This document shows positions 1-6,726 of a stretch of 7,002 bases of DNA, one piece after another. The DNA lies in contig JARKOR010000058.1 of assembly GCA_029975625.1 (NCBI GenBank), positions 1-7,002 of the forward strand, written 5' to 3'. The notes below the pieces were generated by a model. The model made no database searches, had not been told where the DNA came from, and worked only from the letters and a program-made list of their open reading frames with translations. Each line of letters starts with the position of its first letter. Position 1 is the first letter of the stretch. Position numbers and translations under genes: made by a program. Source of the DNA: Nanosynbacter sp. (GTDB lineage Bacteria; Patescibacteriota; Saccharimonadia; Saccharimonadales; Saccharimonadaceae).

Positions 1-1710
1 TTTGTGAGCTACTTTGATTATTATCAACCGGAGGCGTATATCGCGTCGAGCGACACGTATATCGAGAAAGATTCAAAAATTAACGAAGAGATTGATCGGC
101 TGCGGCATGCGGCGACGAGTGCGCTTCTTACGAGACGGGATGTCATTATTGTGGCGAGCGTTAGTTGTATTTATGGTATTGGTTCGCCGGAAACCTATGC
201 TGAGATGGCGATTTCGCTCAGGCGCGGCGAAAGGCGTAAACAAGATAAGTTTATTCGTCTACTGACAGATATTCAGTATCAGCGAAACGATATTGATTTT
301 CACCGCGGGACGTTTCGAGTTCGCGGTGATGTGGTAGATATCTTCCCGTCGGGTGCCGAGTCGGCGGTGCGACTGGAGTTTTTTGGCGATGAGGTGGAGC
401 GAATCACGATACTGGACCCGCTTACGGGAGAGATTTTAAGCGAGCCCGATCATTTCACGATTTTCCCTTCAAGCCACTATGCCACTCCGAAAGACCGCAT
501 TTTGAAAGCGGTTGAGGGTATCGAGAAAGAGTTTGCTGAGCGAATGGAGTTTCTTGAAAAAAATAATAAGCTTCTAGAGGCGCAACGGCTGAGCCAGCGG
601 ACGAAGTACGATATTGAGATGCTAAAAGAGACAGGGTTTGTCAAGGGGATAGAAAATTATTCTCGTTATCTGACTGATCGCGAGCCGGGCGAGCAGCCGG
701 CGACTTTGATTGATTATTTTCCCGACGACTGGCTGCTGCTGGTCGACGAAAGCCATATGACATTACCTCAAGTCAGAGGGATGTATAACGGAGATCGGGC
801 ACGCAAGGAGACATTGGTGGAGCATGGTTTTCGCCTGCCAAGCGCGCTCGATAACCGCCCCTTAAGGTATGATGAGTTCGATAAGCATATCAATCAGGCA
901 ATTTACGTTTCGGCGACGCCGGGTGAATATGAAATCGCTCATTCGCCAAAGCCCGCAGAGCAAGTGATTCGCCCGACAGGCCTTCTGGATCCGCAGATTG
1001 AGGTTCGTCCAACGGAGGGGCAAATCGATGATCTGATGCAGGAGATTGGTATGCGTATCCAAAAGCAACAGCGCGTGCTTGTCACGACGTTGACGAAACG
1101 CATGGCCGAAGATTTAAGTACGTATCTTCAGGAAAATGGCATCAAGACGGCATATATTCACAGTGAAATCGATACTCTGGAGCGTGGCGATATTTTGCGG
1201 CAGCTGCGCGAGGGTGTGTTTGACGTTCTTGTCGGCATTAACCTACTGCGGGAAGGTTTGGACCTGCCGGAAGTTAGTATGGTAGCAATTATGGACGCGG
1301 ACAAAGAAGGGTTTTTGCGCTCGGAGAAGGCGCTCATCCAGACGATTGGGCGGGCGGCTCGGCATGAAGAAGGGCGGGTGCTGATGTATGGGGATGTTAT
1401 GACGGATTCAATGCGGCGCGCGATTGATGAGACAAATCGGCGTCGAGCCCGGCAAGAGGCGTACAATACGGAGCATGGTATTACGCCGACGTCTGTCAAG
1501 AAGAAGATTGACGAAGGTTTGCGCGCGATTATCCCTCAGAAGGAAACGGATAAAAAGCCGAAGATTGACCTCAAGAAGATTCCGAAGGATGAGTACGCCG
1601 GACTCGCGAAAGATCTCACCGCGCAGATGGAATTTGCGGCGGCTAACTTAGAATTTGAGAAAGCAGCTGAACTTCGCGACTTGATAGCGGAAATAAATGC
1701 AAAAAGCTGA
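1..1710 (+). CDS. uvrB: UvrABC system protein B, 5'-truncated by window start
   Basis: UvrB is the damage-verifying DNA helicase-like subunit of nucleotide excision repair; it is loaded by UvrA and recruits UvrC. The frame is open from base 1, so the 569 visible residues lack roughly the first 88 of a usual 660-670, including the Walker A loop. What remains starts inside the beta-hairpin that clamps damaged DNA ([10 protein letters not shown], residues 4-13; E. coli-type UvrB usually has YYDYY, so one hairpin Tyr is Phe here). Helicase motifs follow in order: II DESH (249-252), III SATPG (304-308), [14 protein letters not shown] (from 412) and [11 protein letters not shown] (447-455). A C-terminal UVR helical hairpin (about 537-566), which contacts UvrC or UvrA, ends the protein. 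The GTG at base 4 is an internal Val codon, not the start. The TGA stop forms part of the putative gatC promoter. The identification is secure. Confidence 0.97.
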   Translation, partial: FVSYFDYYQPEAYIASSDTYIEKDSKINEEIDRLRHAATSALLTRRDVIIVASVSCIYGIGSPETYAEMAISLRRGERRKQDKFIRLLTDIQYQRNDIDFHRGTFRVRGDVVDIFPSGAESAVRLEFFGDEVERITILDPLTGEILSEPDHFTIFPSSHYATPKDRILKAVEGIEKEFAERMEFLEKNNKLLEAQRLSQRTKYDIEMLKETGFVKGIENYSRYLTDREPGEQPATLIDYFPDDWLLLVDESHMTLPQVRGMYNGDRARKETLVEHGFRLPSALDNRPLRYDEFDKHINQAIYVSATPGEYEIAHSPKPAEQVIRPTGLLDPQIEVRPTEGQIDDLMQEIGMRIQKQQRVLVTTLTKRMAEDLSTYLQENGIKTAYIHSEIDTLERGDILRQLREGVFDVLVGINLLREGLDLPEVSMVAIMDADKEGFLRSEKALIQTIGRAARHEEGRVLMYGDVMTDSMRRAIDETNRRRARQEAYNTEHGITPTSVKKKIDEGLRAIIPQKETDKKPKIDLKKIPKDEYAGLAKDLTAQMEFAAANLEFEKAAELRDLIAEINAKS

Positions 1711-1716
1711 TATAAT
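1708..1716 (+). promoter_or_regulatory. Extended -10 promoter for gatC operon, probably leaderless
   Basis: The nine bases TGATATAAT match the extended -10 consensus TGn-TATAAT exactly; the TGn is the uvrB stop codon. The hexamer ends at 1716, and a start site 7 nt later falls on the A of the gatC ATG (1723). No Shine-Dalgarno sequence precedes gatC, which fits a leaderless transcript. No good -35 lies at 16-18 bp; a TTGATA at 1681-1686 is 24 bp away, too far for a normal spacer, but extended -10 promoters often need no -35. Sequence match is seen directly; activity and leaderless use are inferred. Confidence 0.6.
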
Positions 1717-1722
1717 GGATAT

Positions 1723-2010
1723 ATGAAACAATCTGCGAGTGACAGTCAGTATTTGGCTGGTTTGAGCGGGCTAGCATTGTCCGATGCTGAAACCCAAGCC
1801 TTAGGCACTGACATAGATAATATTATTACGTACATAACCATGCTGGACGAGCTGGATGTGGCGGGCGTTGAACCAACCTATCAGGTGACGGACCTGGAAA
1901 ACGTGTGGCGCAAAGACGAGGTTATAGATGGTGGCGTAACGCGCGAGCAGCTACTCTCTCTTGCTCCGGAAACATTAGAAAATCAAGTGAAAGTTCCGCA
2001 GGTACTCTGA
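1723..2010 (+). CDS. gatC: Asp-tRNA(Asn)/Glu-tRNA(Gln) amidotransferase subunit C
   Basis: GatC is the small non-catalytic subunit that wraps around GatA and links it to GatB in the GatCAB complex, which converts mischarged Glu-tRNA(Gln) and Asp-tRNA(Asn) to Gln- and Asn-tRNA. The 95-residue length is typical. The family pattern is visible: an N-terminal helix with LAGLSGLALSDAE (residues 11-23), a second helix around IDNIITYITMLDELD, then the GVEPTYQV segment (48-55), LENVWRKDEV (58-67) and the usual C-terminal KVPQVL. The ATG at 1723 lies 12 nt after the uvrB stop with no Shine-Dalgarno, just downstream of a -10-like element. Its TGA shares one base with the gatA ATG (TGATG), so the two are probably translationally coupled. 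Confidence 0.94.
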   Translation: MKQSASDSQYLAGLSGLALSDAETQALGTDIDNIITYITMLDELDVAGVEPTYQVTDLENVWRKDEVIDGGVTREQLLSLAPETLENQVKVPQVL

Positions 2011-3383
2011 TGAAAAGCATACGTGACTATAGCTCTGGTTCCGCATTGGAAAACGTTAATAAGGCAATTGCCGAGGCAAAAGCAGACGTGGATTTCCACT
2101 CGTTGCTCTGCCTAACTGAAGAACGGGCGATTGCTCGAGCAAAGAAACTCGATGATGGCGGTAAAAAAGGACGGCTTCATGGTGTGCCGTTTGTCGTAAA
2201 AGATAACTTTCTCGCGTTTGGCGGGCCAACAACCGCAGCCAGTAAGATGCTCGAGAACTTTAATGCGCCGCTTCAGGCGACGGCGGTCGAACGTCTGGAG
2301 GCCGAAGGAGCGATTTGCATTGGCAAAGCGAACCTTGATGCGTTCGCTCATGGTGGTTCCACTGAAAACTCGGCTTTTGGTCCAACGAAAAACGCTATCG
2401 ATAAAAGCCGTGTCGCGGGCGGATCGTCCGGCGGGTCGGCGGTTAGCGTGGCACTTGGTATCGTGCCGTTCGCTCTTGGTAGCGATACCGGCGGTTCGAT
2501 TCGCCAGCCAGCCAGCTTTAACGGGGTGGTTGGCGTCAAGCCAACATATGGCACAGTGAGCCGGTATGGCGTGGTTGCGATGGCTTCCAGTACCGACACG
2601 ATTGGCTGTTTCGCCTCAAATGCTGCCGACGCAAACCTTGTGATGGAAATCATGTCGGGGCAAGATAGGAAGGATATGACGACTTTGCCTGACTTTTGGC
2701 GTGACGATTACGCCTTTACTAAGAAAAAAGTCGGGGTTATTAAACCCTTTATGTCGGACAGTGTCGATATCGAGGTTGTCTCTCGGGTTCGGGAATACAT
2801 CGAGAAGCTTCAGGGGCTCGGGTACGAGGCCGAAGAGGTTGATTTACCGATGGCAAAATATAGTCTCGGTATGTATTATATTGTGACTCCGGCCGAGATT
2901 ATGTCAAACCTCGCCAGATACGATGGTATTCGATACGGCCATCGCTCAAAAGAGGCGAAAAATCTGGGCGAAGTATACACGAAGAGTCGTGCCGAAGGGT
3001 TTGAGGCTGAAAATAAAAGGCGTATTATGATTGGTAGTTTCGTATTGTCGAGCGGATTTTTTGACGCGTATTATTTGAAGGCGCAAAAAGCGAGAACACT
3101 GTTGGTAAATGAATTTCGCGAGCTATTCAAGCAATATGATGTGCTTGTTGGTCCGGTCGCTCCAACCCCTGCGTTTAAACTTGGTGAAAATACAACAGAT
3201 CCTATTAAAATGTATTTGGCAGATGTCATGACGGTGCCCGCAAGTATGGCTGGATTGCCGGCAATATCGGTGCCAGCAGGCGTAACCCAGCAAGGTCTGC
3301 CAGTGGGGGCGCAGCTGATTGGAGATTATACGTCCGATCGGGCTCTTCTTGAATTGGCGGAACAGGTTGAGGGGGTTATATGA
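2010..3383 (+). CDS. gatA: Asp-tRNA(Asn)/Glu-tRNA(Gln) amidotransferase subunit A
   Basis: GatA is the glutaminase subunit of GatCAB: an amidase-signature enzyme that releases ammonia from glutamine and passes it to GatB. It has 457 residues, slightly shorter than the usual 475-490, mostly through a clipped C-terminus. The Ser-cisSer-Lys triad is intact by alignment with the family: Lys64 in VVKDN, Ser139 in GGSSGGS (137-143) and nucleophile Ser163 in GSDTGGSIRQPA (157-168). STENSAFGPT (117-126), ARYDGIRYG, a KRRIMIGSFVLSSG stretch and MAGLPAISVP follow as expected. The start is the ATG overlapping the gatC stop by one base, with AGGT at 2000-2003; the frame is open upstream to a GTG at 1905, but that part is non-homologous and lies inside gatC. 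One small oddity is LDAFAHG (109-115), where many homologues read MDEFAMG. It overlaps the next gene by ATGA. Confidence 0.97.
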   Translation: MKSIRDYSSGSALENVNKAIAEAKADVDFHSLLCLTEERAIARAKKLDDGGKKGRLHGVPFVVKDNFLAFGGPTTAASKMLENFNAPLQATAVERLEAEGAICIGKANLDAFAHGGSTENSAFGPTKNAIDKSRVAGGSSGGSAVSVALGIVPFALGSDTGGSIRQPASFNGVVGVKPTYGTVSRYGVVAMASSTDTIGCFASNAADANLVMEIMSGQDRKDMTTLPDFWRDDYAFTKKKVGVIKPFMSDSVDIEVVSRVREYIEKLQGLGYEAEEVDLPMAKYSLGMYYIVTPAEIMSNLARYDGIRYGHRSKEAKNLGEVYTKSRAEGFEAENKRRIMIGSFVLSSGFFDAYYLKAQKARTLLVNEFRELFKQYDVLVGPVAPTPAFKLGENTTDPIKMYLADVMTVPASMAGLPAISVPAGVTQQGLPVGAQLIGDYTSDRALLELAEQVEGVI

Positions 3384-3799
3384 TTGACGGAACGGTTCTT
3401 TGGCTAGTCGTAGCGGCTGTTATTATCGCGGCAGTGCTGTTTATTATCATGCGTTTCATGCCGTATTCGGCCAATATAGATAAAGAGAAATATCAATCTC
3501 GGTGGTTGGAAATCGAACATGGCCTTAACCCTGGCAGCAGGGATAGCCAGTATATGGCAATCCTTAAGGCGGATAAGTTGCTCGACCAGGTGCTGAGGGA
3601 TACCGGCTCAAAGGGGCAAACGATGGGTGAGCGCATGAAATCTCGTCAAAATGCTTGGTCGAACACCAATGCAGTGTGGGCCGCGCACAAGATTAGGAAT
3701 CAAATTGCGCACGACGAGAACGTGCAATTAAGCGAAACGACAGTGCGTCGGGCTCTTGCAAGTTTTAAGCAAGCGTTAAAAGATTTGGGGGCGATGTAA
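3380..3799 (+). CDS. Membrane-anchored HEPN-like protein of unknown function, between gatA and gatB
   Basis: This 139-residue protein has no confident functional assignment. Residues 5-24 are one strongly hydrophobic helix, followed by Arg25, suggesting an N-terminal anchor with the rest in the cytoplasm. Residues 35-137 look all-helical and soluble: an amphipathic stretch with ILKADKLLDQVLRDTG (61-76), GERMKS (83-88), then HKIRNQIAHD (103-112) and a last helix TTVRRALASFKQALKDLG. The R106-N-Q-I-A-H111 spacing matches the R-x4-H motif of HEPN-superfamily proteins, many of which are RNases or nucleotide/RNA-binding modules; whether this one is catalytic is unknown. From memory, similar small anchored proteins with HK-[IL]-RN-x-[IL]-[AV]-H occur in other CPR bacteria. 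It overlaps gatA by 4 nt and gatB by 1 nt, with GAGG at 3369-3372 as the likely ribosome site, so it is made with GatCAB. No nucleotidyltransferase antitoxin gene adjoins it. Confidence 0.85.
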   Translation: MIDGTVLWLVVAAVIIAAVLFIIMRFMPYSANIDKEKYQSRWLEIEHGLNPGSRDSQYMAILKADKLLDQVLRDTGSKGQTMGERMKSRQNAWSNTNAVWAAHKIRNQIAHDENVQLSETTVRRALASFKQALKDLGAM

Positions 3800-5259
3800 T
3801 GAGTGTGTATGATGACTATGACATGACAATTGGTATTGAGTGCCACGTTCAGTTAGCGACAAAGACGAAGTTATTTAGCACGGCGGACAACGATGCGCGC
3901 GACAAAGAGCCGAATACGTGCGTAACGCCAATTGATTTTGGACTTCCTGGCATGCTGCCCGTACTAAACCGTGAAGCGGTAAACTTGGCGATTAAAGCAG
4001 GGAAAGCGCTTAATGCGCCAATTGCTCGCGTCAGCCGATTTGATCGAAAACATTATTATTACCCGGACCTACCTAAGGGCTATCAGACCACGCAGATGTA
4101 TCAACCAATCATCCTGGCTGGGTATGTAGATGCGCCCATGGATGACGGCTCGATTGTGCGCGTACGTATCCACCATGCTCACATGGAGGAAGACGCAGGA
4201 AAATTGACGCACTTCAATGGTTACTCGCTGGTTGACCTCAATCGCGCGGGCACGCCGCTGATTGAAATCGTATCGGAGCCGGATATTCATTCCGCTGCCG
4301 CTGCCCGGGCATATGCGACAGAGCTTTATCGTCTCATGACATACGCAGGAGTGACTCACGGTGACCTTTACTACGGCAATATGCGATTTGATGTGAATAT
4401 CTCGGTAGCGAAAAAGGGTTCGAACGTGCTTGGTAAGCGCACGGAGGTCAAAAATCTAAATTCGTTCCGTAGCGTCGAGCGAGCTGCGGAGTATGAATGT
4501 AAGCGGCAGATTGATCTACTTGAGCGTGGCGAGCGGATGATTCAGGAAACTCGCGGCTGGAACGATGATAAGCAAATCACGACCAGCCAGCGCTCCAAGG
4601 AAGATGCTCAGGATTATCGCTATATGCCGGATGCGGATATTCCACCGATTGTCCTGACCGACGAGGAGATTGAACGCATTCAGGCGGAAGTGCCGATGCT
4701 TCCCGGGGAATATCGCGAAAAATGGGCTGAACTTGGGCTCGATAAATCGGTGATCAATTCGCTTCTTGCAAACCAAAACTATGCCCGAGTAATTACGGAG
4801 ATTCAAGAGAAATCAGGGGATAATACCGCCAAGCGTGTGGCTCACTGGTTCTCGAGCGCCCTCATAGCGGAAGGCAGCGGCAGCGAGGCGGACGAGACGC
4901 CGGTCGATAACGTCGGCATGTACGTGTCGATTGATGACCTAACAGCTCTCGCCGAGATGACCGAAAAGGCCGAGATTAGTAGCACAAACGCCAAGGAGCT
5001 CTTTAACGAATTGCTTGGTGGCGCGCGCGATCCTCGGGCTCTTGCGGAAAAGCAGCACATGCTTCAGGTGTCCGACGAAGGCGCAATTGGCGCAATCGTT
5101 GACGAAGTCTTGGCCGACCCGGCTTCAGCTACTTCAATTGCGGATATCAAGGCAGGGAAAGACAAGGCTATCGGCTATCTTGTTGGCCAAGTTATGAAGA
5201 AATCCAAAGGACAAGCAAACCCAGGCCTGGCCCAGAAGCTGATTCGGGAGAAGCTATAG
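3799..5259 (+). CDS. gatB: Asp-tRNA(Asn)/Glu-tRNA(Gln) amidotransferase subunit B
   Basis: GatB binds the mischarged tRNA, activates the side-chain carboxyl with ATP and transfers ammonia delivered from GatA. At 486 residues it is full length. The kinase-like cradle domain carries GIECHVQL (12-19, with the expected Glu14 and His16), DRKHYYYPDLPKGYQ (82-96), the metal-site region HMEEDAGK (128-135) and the signature LVDLNRAGTPLIEIVSEPD (144-162), then TEVKNLNSFRSV. The C-terminal third is a helical plus YqeY-like tail ending in GYLVGQVMKKSKGQANP, the tRNA-binding part. The Cys-rich CxC...CPxC segment seen in some GatB proteins is absent: STADNDARDKEPNTCVTP (27-44) stands there with one Cys. 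The start ATG shares one base with the upstream TAA (TAATG); a GGGGG run at 3787-3791 is the likely Shine-Dalgarno. The next gene starts immediately after its TAG stop. Confidence 0.97.
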   Translation: MSVYDDYDMTIGIECHVQLATKTKLFSTADNDARDKEPNTCVTPIDFGLPGMLPVLNREAVNLAIKAGKALNAPIARVSRFDRKHYYYPDLPKGYQTTQMYQPIILAGYVDAPMDDGSIVRVRIHHAHMEEDAGKLTHFNGYSLVDLNRAGTPLIEIVSEPDIHSAAAARAYATELYRLMTYAGVTHGDLYYGNMRFDVNISVAKKGSNVLGKRTEVKNLNSFRSVERAAEYECKRQIDLLERGERMIQETRGWNDDKQITTSQRSKEDAQDYRYMPDADIPPIVLTDEEIERIQAEVPMLPGEYREKWAELGLDKSVINSLLANQNYARVITEIQEKSGDNTAKRVAHWFSSALIAEGSGSEADETPVDNVGMYVSIDDLTALAEMTEKAEISSTNAKELFNELLGGARDPRALAEKQHMLQVSDEGAIGAIVDEVLADPASATSIADIKAGKDKAIGYLVGQVMKKSKGQANPGLAQKLIREKL

Positions 5260-5826
5260 ATGAAAAAGTTCACGCGAATTGAGCCAACGACCATTCAGGA
5301 AGTCGGTGATCGTTTTAAAGATCAGATTGTTATAAAGCGATATCAGACGGAAGATGGTTTGACTCATGAATTCACGACATTTCACAAAGAAGGTATGCTT
5401 GCGGTGGCAACCTTGGCGCTCACCGAAGACAATCGGGCGATTATTGTTCGACAGTTTCGCGCTGGGCGAGAATTCTACTGCGACGAGATCCCCGGTGGTG
5501 CGGTTGAAGCGGGTGAGGATATTGAAGCCGCCGCTAAGCGAGAACTCATGGAAGAAACAGGATACCAACCTGGTGCCCTGGAATATTTAGGCGCGTATTC
5601 CTGGGACGCATACGCCAACTTTACGGCACACTATTTCTTGGCGCTTGACTGTAAACTAAGCGGTGAGCCGAACCGCGATCAAACGGAAACCGATCAAGGC
5701 ATAGAGACGAGACTGATTTCAATAGCTGACCTCATTGAAAATGCTAAGACGAACAAAATGACAGACGCCGTGGCTGTACTGATGGCATATGATACACTAA
5801 AAGAATTAGAAGGAGGAGAACGATGA
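5260..5826 (+). CDS. Nudix hydrolase, ADP-ribose pyrophosphatase-like
   Basis: Nudix enzymes cleave nucleoside diphosphates linked to another group X, using divalent metal held by the Nudix box. The box G-x5-E-x7-REUxEExGU is complete at residues 80-102 (G80, E86, R94-E95, E98-E99, G101). The preceding VRQFRAGREFYCDEIPGG resembles the ADP-ribose/nucleotide-sugar pyrophosphatase group, in which an N-terminal beta-sheet domain (about 1-45 here) mediates dimerisation; total length 188 fits. The Pro that often lies about 16 residues after the box in ADP-ribose pyrophosphatases is not there (SWDAYAN, 114-120, with Tyr118 at that spacing), so substrate is uncertain. The ATG directly follows the gatB stop with no gap, with GGAG at 5247-5250. 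The stop overlaps the galU start by ATGA. Lying next to a nucleotide-sugar synthase, it might act on sugar nucleotides, but that is only context. Confidence 0.88.
   Translation: MKKFTRIEPTTIQEVGDRFKDQIVIKRYQTEDGLTHEFTTFHKEGMLAVATLALTEDNRAIIVRQFRAGREFYCDEIPGGAVEAGEDIEAAAKRELMEETGYQPGALEYLGAYSWDAYANFTAHYFLALDCKLSGEPNRDQTETDQGIETRLISIADLIENAKTNKMTDAVAVLMAYDTLKELEGGER
5811..5816 (+). promoter_or_regulatory. Strong Shine-Dalgarno for galU-like gene
   Basis: AGGAGG, the full anti-Shine-Dalgarno complement, lies 6 nt before the ATG at 5823, inside the end of the Nudix gene. It is the best ribosome binding site in the window and fixes the start of the following gene. Earlier genes of the operon have weaker G-rich sites, so this gene may be translated at a higher rate than coupling alone would give. 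Confidence 0.85.
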
Positions 5827-6689
5827 GAAAACCAACCAAAGCGATTATCACCGATGCGGGCTATGCGAGCCGTTATCTACCGATTGCAAAGACTATTCCG
5901 AAGGGAATGTTACCAATTGGCAACAGGCCAATTATGCAGTTGGTTGTCGAGGAGTGTATTGCCGCGGATATTAAGGAAATTATCATTGTTGCGACCCCTG
6001 AGGGCAAGCCGATTTACGAAGATTATTTCAATAACGCGGTCAATCATATTCGCAAGCAGCTTAGGGCTCAAGGAAAAGACAAAAGGTATGATGTCGTTCG
6101 CGAGGTGCTCGACTTTCCGAAAATTCGTATTATCGTGCAGGACCCGGCTCTGCCATATGGCAATGGATCGCCAATCGTCAGCGCGCGTGATTATATCGCG
6201 GACGACGAAGCGTTTATCGCAATCTATAGCGATGACGTGGTGTTTGATGCTTCGGACACGCTTGACCTGTGCAAGGCTTTTGAAAAGCATCCGGACGCCA
6301 AAGCGATTATTATGGGACAAGAGGTCTCGCCTGATGTCGTCGATAAATATGGCATTATTTCACTCAAGAAAGGCAACCGTCTTGATAATATCGTCGAAAA
6401 GCCGGCAATCGGTCAAGCTCCTTCAAACCTTGCAAGTTACGGACGTTATCTGCTTACCCCTGAAGTTTTTGAATACCTAAAGCCGAATATGACCAGTCTT
6501 GACGACGAGCTTTGGACCGTCGATGCTATTACTAAGATGGCCGCTCAAGGTGATGTTTATGTCGTCAAAACAAAGGGCCAATGGATGACCACGGGCGATC
6601 CGAAAAACTACTTTATGGCGCACCTCAAATATGTTCTTGAAAACGAGAACTATACGGATGCGATTCGTAAGATGGTTAATGATAAATAA
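5823..6689 (+). CDS. galU: GalU-type sugar-1-phosphate nucleotidyltransferase (divergent UTP-glucose-1-phosphate uridylyltransferase)
   Basis: This family joins a sugar-1-phosphate to UTP (or dTTP), giving UDP-glucose for glycan and envelope synthesis in the cytoplasm. The 288-residue length and Rossmann-like layout match GalU/GtaB. Recognisable parts are the nucleotide loop DAGYASRYLP (11-20), IPKGMLPIGNRP (25-36), PYGNGSP (111-117), the metal-site SDD (136-138), VEKP (191-194) and the GalU-characteristic APSNLASYGRY (199-209). Several sites differ from classical GalU: AAGLGTRFLP is DAGYASRYLP, PKEMLPI is PKGMLPI, GDD is SDD, the Q-L-T-D-A region reads ELWTVDAI (229-236), and the late DxG element is TTG (256-258) in QWMTTGDPKNY. 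The fold is therefore secure but the substrate is less so; it may form a CPR-specific subfamily. It overlaps the Nudix stop by 4 nt and is the last gene of the operon. Confidence 0.85.
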   Translation: MRKPTKAIITDAGYASRYLPIAKTIPKGMLPIGNRPIMQLVVEECIAADIKEIIIVATPEGKPIYEDYFNNAVNHIRKQLRAQGKDKRYDVVREVLDFPKIRIIVQDPALPYGNGSPIVSARDYIADDEAFIAIYSDDVVFDASDTLDLCKAFEKHPDAKAIIMGQEVSPDVVDKYGIISLKKGNRLDNIVEKPAIGQAPSNLASYGRYLLTPEVFEYLKPNMTSLDDELWTVDAITKMAAQGDVYVVKTKGQWMTTGDPKNYFMAHLKYVLENENYTDAIRKMVNDK

Positions 6690-6690
6690 G

Positions 6691-6719
6691 CTGACAAAAC
6701 AGTCAACGTAGCGTATACT
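6691..6719 (+). promoter_or_regulatory. Near-consensus sigma-70-type promoter, probably leaderless
   Basis: CTGACA (6691-6696; 5 of 6 bases of TTGACA) and TATACT (6714-6719; 5 of 6 of TATAAT) are separated by exactly 17 bp. The -35 begins one base after the galU TAA, so the whole promoter fits in the 37-nt gap. The -10 ends 7 nt before the ATG at 6727; a start site 7-8 nt downstream falls at 6726-6727. No Shine-Dalgarno is present, which again fits a leaderless mRNA. No hairpin-plus-T-run terminator is visible between galU and this promoter, so read-through from the operon is also possible. Confidence 0.75.
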
Positions 6720-6726
6720 GATACTC

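Noticed and set aside
4..6. GTG as a start codon for uvrB
   Set aside because: The codon is the Val in the conserved FVSY segment of the beta-hairpin, and the frame is open to base 1; the true start is upstream of the window.
1715..1726. Three-codon mini-ORF (ATG GAT ATA TGA) ending on the gatC start codon
   Set aside because: It lies within the -10 element, has no Shine-Dalgarno and would not be in a leaderless gatC transcript; most likely chance.
1905..2009. Upstream GTG start extending gatA by 35 codons
   Set aside because: The extra residues lie inside gatC, are Arg/Trp-rich and unlike any GatA N-terminus; the ATG at 2010 with the one-base overlap gives the family-typical start.
5788..5793. 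TATGAT as an internal -10 for galU inside the Nudix gene
   Set aside because: No acceptable -35 at 16-18 bp and no TG extension; the strong Shine-Dalgarno and ATGA overlap explain expression.
5910..6320. 136-codon open frame on the minus strand within galU
   Set aside because: It is antisense to a clearly coding, family-matching gene, has no recognisable protein features and no ribosome site; it is a codon-bias shadow. The same applies to minus-strand frames at 1158-1499, 2348-2653, 4069-4359, 4516-4806 and 5254-5568.
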